Positions 15,837 through 24,471 are shown, numbered from the stretch's first letter. The stretch: DNA of 64,000 bases from Rhizosphaericola sp047606825 (GCA_047606825.1 JASGDY010000085.1:1-64000), one strand, 5' to 3'. The notes: generated from the sequence alone by a model not told the origin. Numbers and translations are program-made.

Positions 15837-16553
15837 ATGGCCAAGTTAAGTGTAAATATCAATAAAATAGCAACATTGCGCAACAGCCGGGGCGGCAATA
15901 CACCCGATGTTGTCAAGGCTGCCATTGATATTCAACGTTTCGGTGCGGACGGCATCACGGTACACCCGCGACCGGACGAAAGGCATATCCGGTACAGCGA
16001 TGTCCATGAAATCAAAGAAATCATAACCACGGAATTTAATATCGAGGGTAACTGCAATACCCAAAAATTTGTGGACTTGGTACTGTCCGTCAAGCCCGAC
16101 CAAGTGACGCTAGTGCCGGATGCGGAAGGGCAGTTGACCAGCAACCATGGTTGGGATACGCTGACGCATCGCAAATATCTGACGGAAATGGTTCAGTTGT
16201 TCCGACAGGCGGGCATCCGTGTGAGTATTTTTGTTGACCCCGAAACGACGATGGTCAACGGTGCTGCCGAGACGGGAACCGACCGCGTGGAACTTTACAC
16301 CGAAGGCTATGCCGCCGCTTACCGCGCCAACCCCGAAAATGCGGTTGAAAAATATCTTGCCGCCGCGCAACGCGTCAAGGAATTAGGCATGGGACTTAAT
16401 GCCGGACACGATTTGGACTTGCACAACCTGCATTATTTTTCCCAAACGATACCTTGGCTGGACGAGGTTTCGATTGGTCACGCGCTGATTTCGGACGCGC
16501 TTTATTTGGGTTTGGAAAACACGGTTCAGCTCTACAAACGACAATTGGTCTGA
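15837..16553 (+). CDS. pdxJ: Pyridoxine 5'-phosphate synthase
   Basis: A 238-residue TIM-barrel enzyme that joins 1-deoxyxylulose 5-phosphate and aminoacetone 3-phosphate to make pyridoxine phosphate. Signatures: LSVNINKIATLRNSRGG at the N-terminus, GITVHPRPDERHI (catalytic His, phosphate contacts), VTLVPD, and GLNAGHDLDLHNL with the His near residue 190. The ATG at 15837 is chosen over one 24 bases upstream because families start with the MAKLSVNIN type sequence. It is monocistronic. Confidence 0.94.
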   Translation: MAKLSVNINKIATLRNSRGGNTPDVVKAAIDIQRFGADGITVHPRPDERHIRYSDVHEIKEIITTEFNIEGNCNTQKFVDLVLSVKPDQVTLVPDAEGQLTSNHGWDTLTHRKYLTEMVQLFRQAGIRVSIFVDPETTMVNGAAETGTDRVELYTEGYAAAYRANPENAVEKYLAAAQRVKELGMGLNAGHDLDLHNLHYFSQTIPWLDEVSIGHALISDALYLGLENTVQLYKRQLV

Positions 16554-16588
16554 TAATTGAATAGAAAAAAAATCAAAACACATATTTT

Positions 16589-17182
16589 ATGAAAAAAACA
16601 TGGATAACAAAAGTATTGGCCTGCGGCATATTGGCATGTGCGCTATTGGTAACTGCCACGAATGTCAACGCCCAGAAAAAGTCAAAAAAGAAAAGTGATA
16701 CGGAAACGACAAAGAAAAAAGAGGATAAGTCCAAACGTCCGAGTCCGCCCGCTTTCGTCCAGGAAACCATCAACTCCGGCGCGACGATTTCCATTGATTA
16801 CAGCCAACCTTCCTTAAACGGCCGCACGCCTGGCGTGGACGTAGAGCCCAAGGAAGACACGCTATGGCGTGCCGGTGCCAACGAAGCGACCGTATTCCAA
16901 ACGGACAAAGACGTGACCATCAACGGACAGGCGTTGCCTGCCGGCAAATACGCCTTCTTCACATTGAAACATGGCGATGACTGGACGCTGATTTTCAACA
17001 AGGTATGGAAAACATGGGGCGCATTTGATTACGAAAAGAACAAAGACCAGGACGCTTTGCAGGTTTCCGTCAAACAGGAACAGCCACTGGCTCCAGCACA
17101 GAAACTTTTGTACACGATTGACAAGTCCGGTAAAGTAACCTTGATTTGGGGTCCTGAACAGATTTCCTTTCAGGTGCAGTAG
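16589..17182 (+). CDS. DUF2911 secreted protein
   Basis: A 197-residue exported protein with a clear signal peptide (residues 1-29, ending NVNAQ), followed by a Lys-rich linker and a compact DUF2911 domain (about 62-197). Typical segments are ISIDYSQPSLNGR, LWRAGANEATVF, LPAGKYAFFTL and W.LIFNK.W..WGAFDY. The family is common in Bacteroidota and of unknown function. The gene follows pdxJ by 35 bases and may be co-transcribed; a terminator follows at 17308. Confidence 0.85.
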   Translation: MKKTWITKVLACGILACALLVTATNVNAQKKSKKKSDTETTKKKEDKSKRPSPPAFVQETINSGATISIDYSQPSLNGRTPGVDVEPKEDTLWRAGANEATVFQTDKDVTINGQALPAGKYAFFTLKHGDDWTLIFNKVWKTWGAFDYEKNKDQDALQVSVKQEQPLAPAQKLLYTIDKSGKVTLIWGPEQISFQVQ

Positions 17183-17230
17183 TTCAATTTAGTAAATTGC
17201 TGTAAGGTCAAAAGGAGTTCCGCCTATATA

Positions 17231-17260
17231 CTATCGGTCGGTGTCCTCACCGACCGATAG
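17231..17260. repeat. Perfect 13-bp hairpin, dispersed family
   Basis: CTATCGGTCGGTG and its exact complement around a TCCT loop, without a T-run. Related, less perfect copies are at 4448-4512 and 52163-52190, all intergenic. Confidence 0.8.
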
Positions 17261-17307
17261 GTAAAGGAGCTGTTGTGAATATGCGCGATTGTCATTTATC
17301 ATTCATT

Positions 17308-17348
17308 GCCTTGCGTTGGACGTTAAGCATTCAGCGTCAGGCTTTTTT
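17308..17348 (+). terminator. Terminator after the DUF2911 gene
   Basis: A stem of about 11 pairs (GCCTTGCGTTG with CAGCGTCAGGC, one mismatch) followed by six Ts. Confidence 0.7.
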
Positions 17349-17373
17349 ATTTTTTTACTTTTAACTTAGCACC

Positions 17374-17724
17374 ATGTATATATTATATGGTATCAAAAAC
17401 TGCAATACGGTAAAGAAAGCAGTTGACTGGCTTCAGAGCCACAATGTGGAATTTAGTTTCCATGACTATAAAAAAGATGGGATTTCTAAAGAAAAACTGA
17501 CCTCCTGGACCAAACAAGTCGATTGGGAAAGCCTTGTCAACAAAAAAGGCACGACTTGGCGTGGACTGCCCGACGACGAAAAAGCAAAAGTCAAAAACGC
17601 CACTTCCGCCATCGCGCTGATGCAGGAAAAAACAAGTGTCATCAAACGGCCGTTAATCGAAAAAGACGGAAAAGTCCTGACGCTCGGTTTTGACGCATCC
17701 GATTTTGAAAAAAATTATCGTTAA
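17374..17724 (+). CDS. ArsC/Spx family (YffB-like) protein
   Basis: A 116-residue thioredoxin-fold protein of the ArsC family. It keeps the N-terminal YGIKNCNTVKKA segment with a single Cys (C10) and the YKKDGI, FNKKGTTWR-like and IKRPLIEKDGKVLTLGF blocks. The second Cys of a CXXC is absent, as in YffB types that may use glutathione. It is not an arsenate resistance gene by context, and its substrate is unknown. The stop codon overlaps the stop of the convergent DUF1345 gene in a shared TTAA. Confidence 0.85.
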   Translation: MYILYGIKNCNTVKKAVDWLQSHNVEFSFHDYKKDGISKEKLTSWTKQVDWESLVNKKGTTWRGLPDDEKAKVKNATSAIALMQEKTSVIKRPLIEKDGKVLTLGFDASDFEKNYR

Positions 17725-18398
17725 CTTCCCATACCTGCAATCAGGTTAATGGTCACGGCGATAATCACCGCATTGAAAACAAAGGAAATAAGGCTGTGCC
17801 ACAAGGCTACATGCCTTATTTTTTTGGAAGTGATGCTGATGTCCGACACTTGGAACGTCATGCCCAACACAAAAGAGAAATACACAAAATCCTTAAAGTC
17901 CGGCATATAGCCATCACCCTCGGGAAATGTAAGCCCAACACCTTTTTCATGGTTGGGGTCGCCATAATACAGGTGCGCATACTTGACCGTGTATATCGTG
18001 TGCAGTAAAAACCATGCAATGGAAATGCCCAGTATCGCCGAACCGACATGCAAAAGCTTCGTCCGTGAATTGTCGTTTCTAGAGGCGAGTATCAATACGA
18101 TTGCCAAGACGCTTCCCATAATGGACAAAAGTATCAGGAAAAAAACAACCGGTCGGCTACTGTCTTCCTTTTCTGCTTCGAGCTGTATGTGTCGGATAGG
18201 GGTCCGGTAAAAACTAATCCAGTAAAAGCCAAGCAACATAAGCCCAAATACGCAATATCCCAACAGATAGCGAATCAAACCCTCTCGTACCAACGGTTGC
18301 AACAGGAATACCGCCATCGTTCCCAATACCAGCGAAAGTGCGATTTTGGAAAAAGTATGGATTCCGTTTAACCAAAAACTGATTTTCTTTTTAGGCAT
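17721..18398 (-). CDS. DUF1345 membrane protein
   Basis: A 225-residue inner-membrane protein with five or six hydrophobic segments. The DUF1345 hallmark is the C-terminal DFVYFSFVLGMTFQVSDI segment followed by a His-rich amphipathic stretch and a last helix. Function is unknown. The ATG at 18398 (MPKKKIS) is chosen; a start 27 bases further upstream would add nine residues. Confidence 0.82.
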   Translation of the reverse strand: MPKKKISFWLNGIHTFSKIALSLVLGTMAVFLLQPLVREGLIRYLLGYCVFGLMLLGFYWISFYRTPIRHIQLEAEKEDSSRPVVFFLILLSIMGSVLAIVLILASRNDNSRTKLLHVGSAILGISIAWFLLHTIYTVKYAHLYYGDPNHEKGVGLTFPEGDGYMPDFKDFVYFSFVLGMTFQVSDISITSKKIRHVALWHSLISFVFNAVIIAVTINLIAGMGS

Positions 18399-18441
18399 AT
18401 AATAAAGGTAAATGGAAAAAGTCAAAAGGAAAAAATTGAAG

Positions 18442-18485
18442 GCAGTCTGCTACCGAAAGTTGAGCGCAGCGTAACTTATGGCAGC
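18442..18485 (-). repeat. REP-like element, copy 2
   Basis: The inverse of the element at 1259-1298, read on the minus strand. Core AAGTTACGCTGCGCTCAACT followed by a CGGTAGCAG segment. It lies between the asparagine-synthetase-like gene and the DUF1345 gene. Confidence 0.65.
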
Positions 18486-18492
18486 TACACCG

Positions 18493-20202
18493 CTATACCA
18501 TATTCCGCCAAATGAAATAGGCAAGGCACACGATGCGCCATTGCTCCTGTTGACGCAAGGGCAGGTTTTCTGTTTTTATTTCGAGGATTTTTGGGCGTAA
18601 TATTTTTGCATCAACGAGTTTGTGTATGGCGGTTTGCAGCATCTCTGTTGGGATGCTGAGAGCCGGTTGTGCCTGTGGTTTATGGTGCTGCCACGTAATG
18701 TTTTGAGGACAATGGTTTTCCATGTATTTGCGGAGTAGCCATTGGTTGTAACCATCTTTAAATTTAAAATGTGACGGCAAGGAAAACAACAGTTCCACTA
18801 ATTGGTATTGCAAAAAAGGATAGCGCAGCTTTAGCGAAAAAGCACGTGCGTTTTTGGCTTTGCATTTTAACTGGCTTTCGATGCCTCTTGTGAAAATATC
18901 AAAATACATCGCGTCTTCTGGTCGTCGGATTTCCGGTTGGCGCAATATGTCCGGATTGTGGTAGCGCAACAAAAACTGCTCGTTCAGAAAAGGAAAATTG
19001 ACCTGCGTCTTGACAAGCTGATTCTGTGCCGACCGTGTCGTTTTTTCAGTTGCGAAAGCACTATAGTAGTTTTTAAATTTCCATTTTGGGAGAAATCCGT
19101 TTTGCTGAAACAATTGCTTTTCCTTCCAGAACAGACTATAATCTTTTTTTAAAAGATATTGGAGATAATAGGTGACATACGCGTCCTTTCCGCCCAATAT
19201 TTCATCTGCACCAAGCATGTCATATAATACGGAAACCTTTTGTTGATAAGCATTTCGGTTGTTTTGGAACTGAAAGAACGTTTCCATGTCGGCAATAGGT
19301 TCTTCCTGTAATTGACAAAATAGTTGGAAGTCTTTTTCAATGTTATAGTCAGCATTATTTTTCTGTGTGTACCGTGGAATATTACCATCTTTTTCTTTAA
19401 TCAATTGTTCGATAGAAATGTTGTTTAGGTTGTCTTCACCTATCAAACCTATATTGTCATTGGTTTTTAGACGATTGCCAACGGAGGTTTTTAATGCCGT
19501 TTCAAATACTTTCAAAGCATCTGTTTCCGAAATGTTTTCGTTGTATTGATAGCTTGGTCGATACCAACAACGCATCTGTATGCGCCCTTCGCTGGGAACG
19601 ACTCTGAGATAATGACCTGCCGGAAGCGAAAGGATGTCGGAGTAAAACGTCGCCATTTTCTTGTTGGGATTGGAAGTGTAACCCAATGTAAGATAGTTGA
19701 GAGCCATTGTTCCGTCCATGTTTTTGGGTGCGCCTACGCGCCAGAGTGCCTGCATTTCGGAGGAAAACAGCAATTGCGCAAAACGTCCGCGCTCCCGAAA
19801 ATCAGCATGATAATACAATTGCTTTTCCCCCAGTCGGTCACGCGCGAGGAACATTTCCTGTTTTTTTGCATCATAAATGGCGAAGACAAAAGCACCATCC
19901 AGATGTTCCATGCAGCGCTCCCGCCATTGGTCAAAGGCAGCCATGACAAGGCTTTCGTCGTTTCCTATCGGAAACATATAGCCTAAGTTCTTGAGTTCGG
20001 TATATAGTGCCTTGGTATTGTACAGCTCGCCGTCCAGCACAATCGTATAGTGTAAGTATTGCTGGTTGGCATTGGTGGAAGCCAGCCCCGTATTGGCTTT
20101 CTCGTTCAGCCAAACATTTGCTGCATTTTCGGATGCCGTCATTGTCAGAAGCTGCGCTTCGGAAACCTGTGACGGCGCAACGATTCCTGCAATACCGTAC
20201 AT
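18493..20202 (-). CDS. Asparagine synthetase B-like pseudoenzyme
   Basis: A 569-residue protein with the two-domain layout of glutamine-hydrolysing asparagine synthetase (glutaminase about 1-190, synthetase about 230-569). It lacks the catalytic residues of both domains. The Cys after the initiator Met is Tyr (MYGIAG instead of MCGIAG), the NGEIYN Asn is Asp (DGELYN, D57), and the HRGPD region is gone. The ATP-pyrophosphatase loop SGGLDSS reads IGEDNLNN. Elsewhere the family remains clear: DGAFVFAIYDAKK, FLARDRLGEKQLYY, GADEILGGKDAY, LRYPFL. The frame is intact, so it looks maintained rather than a decaying pseudogene. It is the last gene of a DinB-AcpH-AsnB-like run (9-bp gap). It probably does not make asparagine. 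Confidence 0.85.
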   Translation of the reverse strand: MYGIAGIVAPSQVSEAQLLTMTASENAANVWLNEKANTGLASTNANQQYLHYTIVLDGELYNTKALYTELKNLGYMFPIGNDESLVMAAFDQWRERCMEHLDGAFVFAIYDAKKQEMFLARDRLGEKQLYYHADFRERGRFAQLLFSSEMQALWRVGAPKNMDGTMALNYLTLGYTSNPNKKMATFYSDILSLPAGHYLRVVPSEGRIQMRCWYRPSYQYNENISETDALKVFETALKTSVGNRLKTNDNIGLIGEDNLNNISIEQLIKEKDGNIPRYTQKNNADYNIEKDFQLFCQLQEEPIADMETFFQFQNNRNAYQQKVSVLYDMLGADEILGGKDAYVTYYLQYLLKKDYSLFWKEKQLFQQNGFLPKWKFKNYYSAFATEKTTRSAQNQLVKTQVNFPFLNEQFLLRYHNPDILRQPEIRRPEDAMYFDIFTRGIESQLKCKAKNARAFSLKLRYPFLQYQLVELLFSLPSHFKFKDGYNQWLLRKYMENHCPQNITWQHHKPQAQPALSIPTEMLQTAIHKLVDAKILRPKILEIKTENLPLRQQEQWRIVCLAYFIWRNMV

Positions 20203-20211
20203 GTTGTTGTT

Positions 20212-20811
20212 TTAATGCAAAGAAATGTGATTTTTTGCAATCCAGTCCTTTGCAAAAGTTTGCAGTTCAGGAAAGAACGCGGCAAACGACTGTTGGAGAA
20301 ATGTCTTGTTGCTCTCAAAATCTTTGAAAGGATTCACGTTGTCGTTAAGATATTGCGCACGTCGAGCCAAACCATTAAAACTTCGCTGTATCTGCGACTC
20401 AAAGCGATAGTTGTATAGCCAGTCGCCATTTTCCATATAGGAAAACATGCGCTGAAAAGCTGTGGGCATGTTTTCAATATGCAGCGCGACCGTACTATAC
20501 GTCTGCGATGTGAATGTACGCCAATCATTTTCGGACAGGACATTCGGAGCATTGGCCAAAAAATAGTCGTAGGCAATGTCCAGAAACGCACCGTCATAAC
20601 GCCCGACCGATTCCCGAAAAACTTTTTTGGCATCCAGAACTATTGGATGTGCATCCGTGAACGTATCGATATGCCGGTGCATAAGAACACCAAGCTGTAT
20701 TGCTTCGGGATATTGTAAATATTGGTTTCCCTTGATAAAATCTCCTGCCAAGTTGCCAACCAAAAGACCAGGTTCCTTAAAAGATAGATAGGCGTGCGCC
20801 AGATGGTTCAT
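20212..20811 (-). CDS. acpH: Acyl carrier protein phosphodiesterase
   Basis: A 199-residue cytoplasmic hydrolase of the AcpH family (DUF479) that removes phosphopantetheine from acyl carrier protein. Typical features: MNHLAHAYLSF at the start, GNLAGDFIKG near residue 21, and GVLMHRHIDTFTDAHP with the metal-ligand His/Asp cluster near residues 41-56, plus DIAYDYFLA. Complete. It sits between the DinB-like gene (28-bp gap) and the asparagine-synthetase-like gene (9-bp gap), likely one operon. Confidence 0.87.
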   Translation of the reverse strand: MNHLAHAYLSFKEPGLLVGNLAGDFIKGNQYLQYPEAIQLGVLMHRHIDTFTDAHPIVLDAKKVFRESVGRYDGAFLDIAYDYFLANAPNVLSENDWRTFTSQTYSTVALHIENMPTAFQRMFSYMENGDWLYNYRFESQIQRSFNGLARRAQYLNDNVNPFKDFESNKTFLQQSFAAFFPELQTFAKDWIAKNHISLH

Positions 20812-20839
20812 AATCGTATTGTTCGTGATTGGTTCTTGT

Positions 20840-21361
20840 TTATATATAACGCTGCTCTTGGTTTTTTATTATTTTGGAAGTGACGAGTAGTTGGCCTGTA
20901 TGTCGCATGGTATGTTCCGCTGCATGGAATAGTAGCCCAATCGTCGTGGTCGGGATTTTGGATCTACCAACGTACCGGATTTCAATGAGAGTATTGTCTG
21001 TAAAGGATTTCAGCCGTTCTACCGCATGATAGATATTGTTGGCAGTCTGGCCCAGTAAACTTTTTACGTCGATGGGATGGACATCGTTTTCGGATTGGAG
21101 GTAAGCTAATTGTTGTTCGGACAAAGCATTACCTTCCGCATAAGTCAAAAGGCGGTCGAGAAAACCCGTGATATGCAACAGATGAAAACCAACGGAAGCA
21201 CAACCAGCAGGCTTTTCCCATAGTCGCGATGCCGGAAAATCTTTCAGGAATATATTGATTTCTTCCGCCGCTTCCAACAGCGCATTGGCAGCAGGTTGCA
21301 GGATGGGCGAAAGGTCAGGAATCGTCTCGTTTCTCAGCCAGACTTCTTTTCTAGTTTCCAT
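20840..21361 (-). CDS. DinB-like four-helix protein
   Basis: A 173-residue protein with the DinB/YfiT metal-binding four-helix bundle. Candidate metal-ligand His residues lie in GFHLLHITGFLDRLLTY (first half) and HAAEHTMRHTGQLL (C-terminal helix). Members include thiol-dependent transferases, and the substrate here is unknown. The ATG at 21361 (METRK) is favoured over one 15 bases upstream. First gene of the DinB-acpH-AsnB-like run. Confidence 0.8.
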   Translation of the reverse strand: METRKEVWLRNETIPDLSPILQPAANALLEAAEEINIFLKDFPASRLWEKPAGCASVGFHLLHITGFLDRLLTYAEGNALSEQQLAYLQSENDVHPIDVKSLLGQTANNIYHAVERLKSFTDNTLIEIRYVGRSKIPTTTIGLLFHAAEHTMRHTGQLLVTSKIIKNQEQRYI

Positions 21362-21548
21362 TGTTTTGTTCCTCAAAATTGATGAATGCCATTAAAGATA
21401 AGGCATTTTTTCAAGTCAACCCACAAAGACACCAAGGTTCAAAGTGGATGAAATGTAGCTGAATGAAAAATGGACAATCCTATTAATCAATGAACACATA
21501 ATTATGTAACATACAATATAAAATAAACGTAGACAAGCACCGCGTTTC

Positions 21549-22790
21549 CTACTTTTTACTTAACAAGAGCTGATCGATTTTTCCGTTAAATTCTCTGGCA
21601 AACTGTGTATAGTATTCGCCTGTTCCGGGTCCTTGGAAACCTGTGTCGATGAAAGCGACTTTTCCTGTTTTGTCCAATACGATGGTGCTTGGGAACATCT
21701 TGATGGGGGTCAGCTGCGGCAATGTCTTTTCGGTGCGCTGAGGATCCATGACCGTCACGCCTGTAATCAACATGGGATAGGTAACGTCAAATTTTTTCCG
21801 GAACTTGTCGAGGCTTTTTCGGGAACGTTCAAAGTCTTCGGAATATTCGTAAGCCAAGCCGATGACTTCGACGCCGCGTTTTTTGTTTTGCTTGTAAAAG
21901 TCGCTGAGGAAGGCCGTTTCGTCCATGCAGTTGGGACACCAGCTTCCCATGAGGTCGATGACGACCACCTTGTTTTTGAAACGTTCATCATTGATGGAGA
22001 CGTTGTTGCCGTCCAAATCCTTGAATTGAAAGTTGAGATGTCCAGACTCGCCGTCGCGGACGTACATCGCGGAAGTGTTGGGCAATGTTGGATTAGCTTC
22101 CTTTTTTCCTGAATAGGTTTCATAAGATTTGGCACCGCTCCACAACGCGCCGGAGATGGACCCGTTTTGTTCGATTTTTCCCGAAACGACGAGTGCGTGC
22201 ACGCCGTCAAACGTGGACAGCCATAGAGAATCGCCGCTGACCACACCTTCCATGTAACGATAGTCGCCGGTCGGAGTCAATATCGAACCGTTAACGATGC
22301 TGCCTGTTTGCTTAAGTTCAGCAATGGCGGGATCTTGTTTGCCGTCTTTCTCGTCAAAGTTGATGGCGTATTTCCCTGTCGCATCAATACTGGCAGGCGT
22401 TTTCGCGGAAAACCTTTCGTCGGACAAAACCGCCGTGACAGACAAGCGCATTTCCGAAGTCGGTAGTTTCCTAACCCAAAAACCGCTTAGGCTATCGTCG
22501 GCAATAGCCCTGAAACGAAACGCCGATTCAAAGACGGGCATATTGACCGTGATGCTGTCACCGTCGTCTTCGATGTCGGTAGTCGTGAGTGCCTCTTTTC
22601 CATTGAGGAACGCCACTGTCGTTTTCCCGTTTTCCTTGCTCCATTTGAGGTTAAATACAATCTGCCTGCCGTCCTCCCGATGGATGGACACTTTCCATTT
22701 TCCGTTATTCGGTGCGGCTTTTGCAATGGCGACAAGGGAGAACGATAAAAGCGTGGATAATACGTATTTTGTTATTTTTACTGCGGACAT
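21549..22790 (-). CDS. TlpA-like thiol-disulfide oxidoreductase
   Basis: A 413-residue periplasmic or membrane-anchored protein: signal peptide at residues 1-26 (ending AKAAP), a beta-rich N-terminal region (about 30-255) common to Bacteroidota TlpA-like proteins, then a thioredoxin domain. The redox motif is WCPNC in VIDLMGSWCPNCMDETAFLS. Later segments (GLAYEYSEDFERS, PSTIVLDKTGKVAFIDTGF) fit the AhpC/TSA-redoxin group. The ATG at 22790 is used because it opens the signal peptide. It is divergent from the small secreted gene at 22835. Confidence 0.87.
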   Translation of the reverse strand: MSAVKITKYVLSTLLSFSLVAIAKAAPNNGKWKVSIHREDGRQIVFNLKWSKENGKTTVAFLNGKEALTTTDIEDDGDSITVNMPVFESAFRFRAIADDSLSGFWVRKLPTSEMRLSVTAVLSDERFSAKTPASIDATGKYAINFDEKDGKQDPAIAELKQTGSIVNGSILTPTGDYRYMEGVVSGDSLWLSTFDGVHALVVSGKIEQNGSISGALWSGAKSYETYSGKKEANPTLPNTSAMYVRDGESGHLNFQFKDLDGNNVSINDERFKNKVVVIDLMGSWCPNCMDETAFLSDFYKQNKKRGVEVIGLAYEYSEDFERSRKSLDKFRKKFDVTYPMLITGVTVMDPQRTEKTLPQLTPIKMFPSTIVLDKTGKVAFIDTGFQGPGTGEYYTQFAREFNGKIDQLLLSKK

Positions 22791-22834
22791 GGAAATGGTT
22801 TTAAAATAAAATAGTCCACAAAAATAGTTGAGAT

Positions 22835-23254
22835 ATGCAATATGCAAAAGCTAAAATTACGGTAACGGTATTGGGCGCGTTGGTTTTGTCACAGTTCGGC
22901 AATGCCAACGCGCAGCATAAGGTTAAGGAAATAGCTTTTCATCTATATACTGACAGCCTCAAAAAAGGTGTCTACAATTATATCAATGTCGATGCGTTGC
23001 TGGACAACGACCACTGGCGTCCGATGGACACGTCGCACATTGCTTTTGTTTCGTCAGTCGGGCAATGGTCAGGTAACAACCTTATGTTGGACACAGCATT
23101 TGCGCAGGATTCCGTCGTCGTCAAGGCTTACCTGAAAAGCAATCCCGCCATGCTGGTCGAGAAAACCATCTACATCAAGAAAAACAAAGACCCGGAGACA
23201 TTGCCGACGATGCAGGATGTGATGGATGCACGTCCGCGGCGGAAAAAGGGTTAA
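22835..23254 (+). CDS. Small secreted protein of unknown function
   Basis: A 139-residue exported protein, not assigned to a family. The signal peptide is residues 1-27 (LVLSQFGNANAQ). The mature part has alternating strands (VKEIAFHLYTDSLKKG, YNYINVDALLDNDHWRPMD), suggesting a single beta-sandwich domain, and a basic C-terminus (RPRRKKG). It faces away from the thioredoxin-fold gene with a 44-bp gap, which must hold both promoters. Confidence 0.7.
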   Translation: MQYAKAKITVTVLGALVLSQFGNANAQHKVKEIAFHLYTDSLKKGVYNYINVDALLDNDHWRPMDTSHIAFVSSVGQWSGNNLMLDTAFAQDSVVVKAYLKSNPAMLVEKTIYIKKNKDPETLPTMQDVMDARPRRKKG

Positions 23255-23333
23255 GAGATATTTGTGTTGAGGATGGTACGCGACGGAACATAGAAAAGAA
23301 AATAGCTGCCTAACCAGAGAAATGTTTTTTTAG

Positions 23334-23537
23334 CATACTTCCCAGAAGTATGGACCTGTGTTCCCTGCGAATAAGTGTCCGCAGGAAATCTTGGGTGGAA
23401 CTAGCTGTGGCTATGGCTACACAATTATCAACGCCGTCTCGTCGGGCGGTGTCCAATGGACTTTTGACGCCACTAAAAACCATTTGCTGGCCCTCCCACT
23501 GTGGAGAATAGGACGAAACCCAAAATCCTGGCTATAA
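23334..23537 (+). pseudogene. ATG-less open frame, possible remnant of a larger protein
   Basis: Sixty-eight codons are open from a CAT at 23334 to a TAA, with no ATG. Codon choice looks like the coding regions around (GCC, GTC, GGC rich), and the middle reads GGTSCGYGYTIINAVSSGGV, a plausible beta-strand pattern with Cys and Gly. An in-frame stop precedes it in a T-run (TTTTTTTAG), where a frameshift could have cut off an earlier part. No family recognised. Confidence 0.25.
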
Positions 23538-23563
23538 GTAACAGTAGTTTGTAGAAATAATAC

Positions 23564-23600
23564 AAAAGGCATGACCGAGATGAATCGGGCCATGCCTTTT
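23564..23600 (-). terminator. Terminator of tRNA-Arg
   Basis: A ten-base stem AAAAGGCATG/CATGCCTTTT with inner CCGA/TCGG pairs, directly downstream of the tRNA. Confidence 0.85.
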
Positions 23601-23603
23601 TAT

Positions 23604-23678
23604 TGGTGGTCTCGCCAAGAATCGAACTTGGATCTAAAGTTTAGGAAACTTCTATTCTATCCATTGAACTACGAGACC
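23604..23678 (-). tRNA. tRNA-Arg (anticodon CCT)
   Basis: The cloverleaf is complete on the minus strand: acceptor GGTCTCG/CGAGACC, D-arm GTTC/GAAT, anticodon loop TTCCTAA (CCT), T-arm CCAAG TTCGATT CTTGG. The discriminator is A, and CCA is encoded (23604-23606). Confidence 0.95.
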
Positions 23679-23789
23679 TGCGGGGCGCAAAAATAAGGTT
23701 AATACAGGATGTTACCATTTTTTGTGACTATTTTTTATTGCTGAACCATTTTTCGGGAGGAACTACTTTCTATACCTCACATTTTCTCC

Positions 23790-23797
23790 TATCTTTG
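23790..23797 (+). promoter_or_regulatory. -7 box for the TPR gene
   Basis: TATCTTTG followed by CGCC, ending 23 nt before the ATG. Confidence 0.65.
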
Positions 23798-23820
23798 CGC
23801 CCTATTTCCACAAAACAAAT

Positions 23821-24471
23821 ATGAAAGTCTACAATTTTATCATAAAATACCGTTTCCCGCTGAGTATCCTGGCGATTGTGTTGGCGATTGTCGTCAACGT
23901 GACCTCGGGTTTTTGGCCGTCCTTTTTACTCTATTTCATAGGTGTGATTGGGTTGGCGTCGCATTTCTTCATTGGTCCGATGCGACTGATACAGGAACCT
24001 ATGGAAAAGGGCGACATCGAAGGCGTTAAGAAGATATTGGACGGCATCTGGTTCCCCAACCTTTTGTACAAACCGATACGCTCCACCTATTACACGCTGA
24101 AAGGCAACTTGGCAATGGCCGACCAGGATTTTGAAACAGCCGAAAAACACCTCAAAAAAAGCTCGCAGATCGGTGCGGCAATGCCCGAAGCTGAAGGTGC
24201 CAACAAACTCCAACTGGCGATGATGGCAATGCAGAAAGGCGATTTGCGGTCGGCGGAAGGCAACCTGCGGGCAGCCATCCGCGCCGGCATTCCAGACAAG
24301 GAAAGCGAAGCGGTAGCATATCTCGGCATGTGCCAGATATTCATCAACAAACGCGAGTTCCGTGCGGCGAAAGACTTTTTCCGAAAAGCAAAAGCCTGCA
24401 AACCGACAACCAAAGAAGTTGTAGACCAAATCAAGGAAATCGAAAAATATATCTCCCGGATGCCGGGGTAA
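23821..24471 (+). CDS. Membrane-anchored TPR protein
   Basis: A 216-residue protein with two N-terminal membrane helices (about 9-30 and 32-52) and a soluble part of three or four tetratricopeptide-like helix pairs (about 75-205: YYTLKGNLAMADQDFETAEKHL, AMMAMQKGDLRSAEGNLRAAI, MCQIFINKREFRAAKDFFRKA). TPRs bind other proteins; the partner is unknown. It has its own promoter and is followed by the Ig-like lipoprotein gene, which also has one. Confidence 0.8.
   Translation: MKVYNFIIKYRFPLSILAIVLAIVVNVTSGFWPSFLLYFIGVIGLASHFFIGPMRLIQEPMEKGDIEGVKKILDGIWFPNLLYKPIRSTYYTLKGNLAMADQDFETAEKHLKKSSQIGAAMPEAEGANKLQLAMMAMQKGDLRSAEGNLRAAIRAGIPDKESEAVAYLGMCQIFINKREFRAAKDFFRKAKACKPTTKEVVDQIKEIEKYISRMPG

Larger units (their letters stand above)
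23255..23603. other. Intergenic region with a possible coding remnant
   Basis: About 350 bases. It contains a small ATACTTC/GAAGTAT hairpin near 23334-23350, an ATG-less open frame (23334-23537, separate entry), and the terminator of tRNA-Arg at the right end. Confidence 0.5.

Noticed and set aside
17374..17724. Arsenate reductase of an ars operon
   Set aside because: No arsR, arsB or acr3 gene is near, and the protein has the single-Cys YffB/Spx form.
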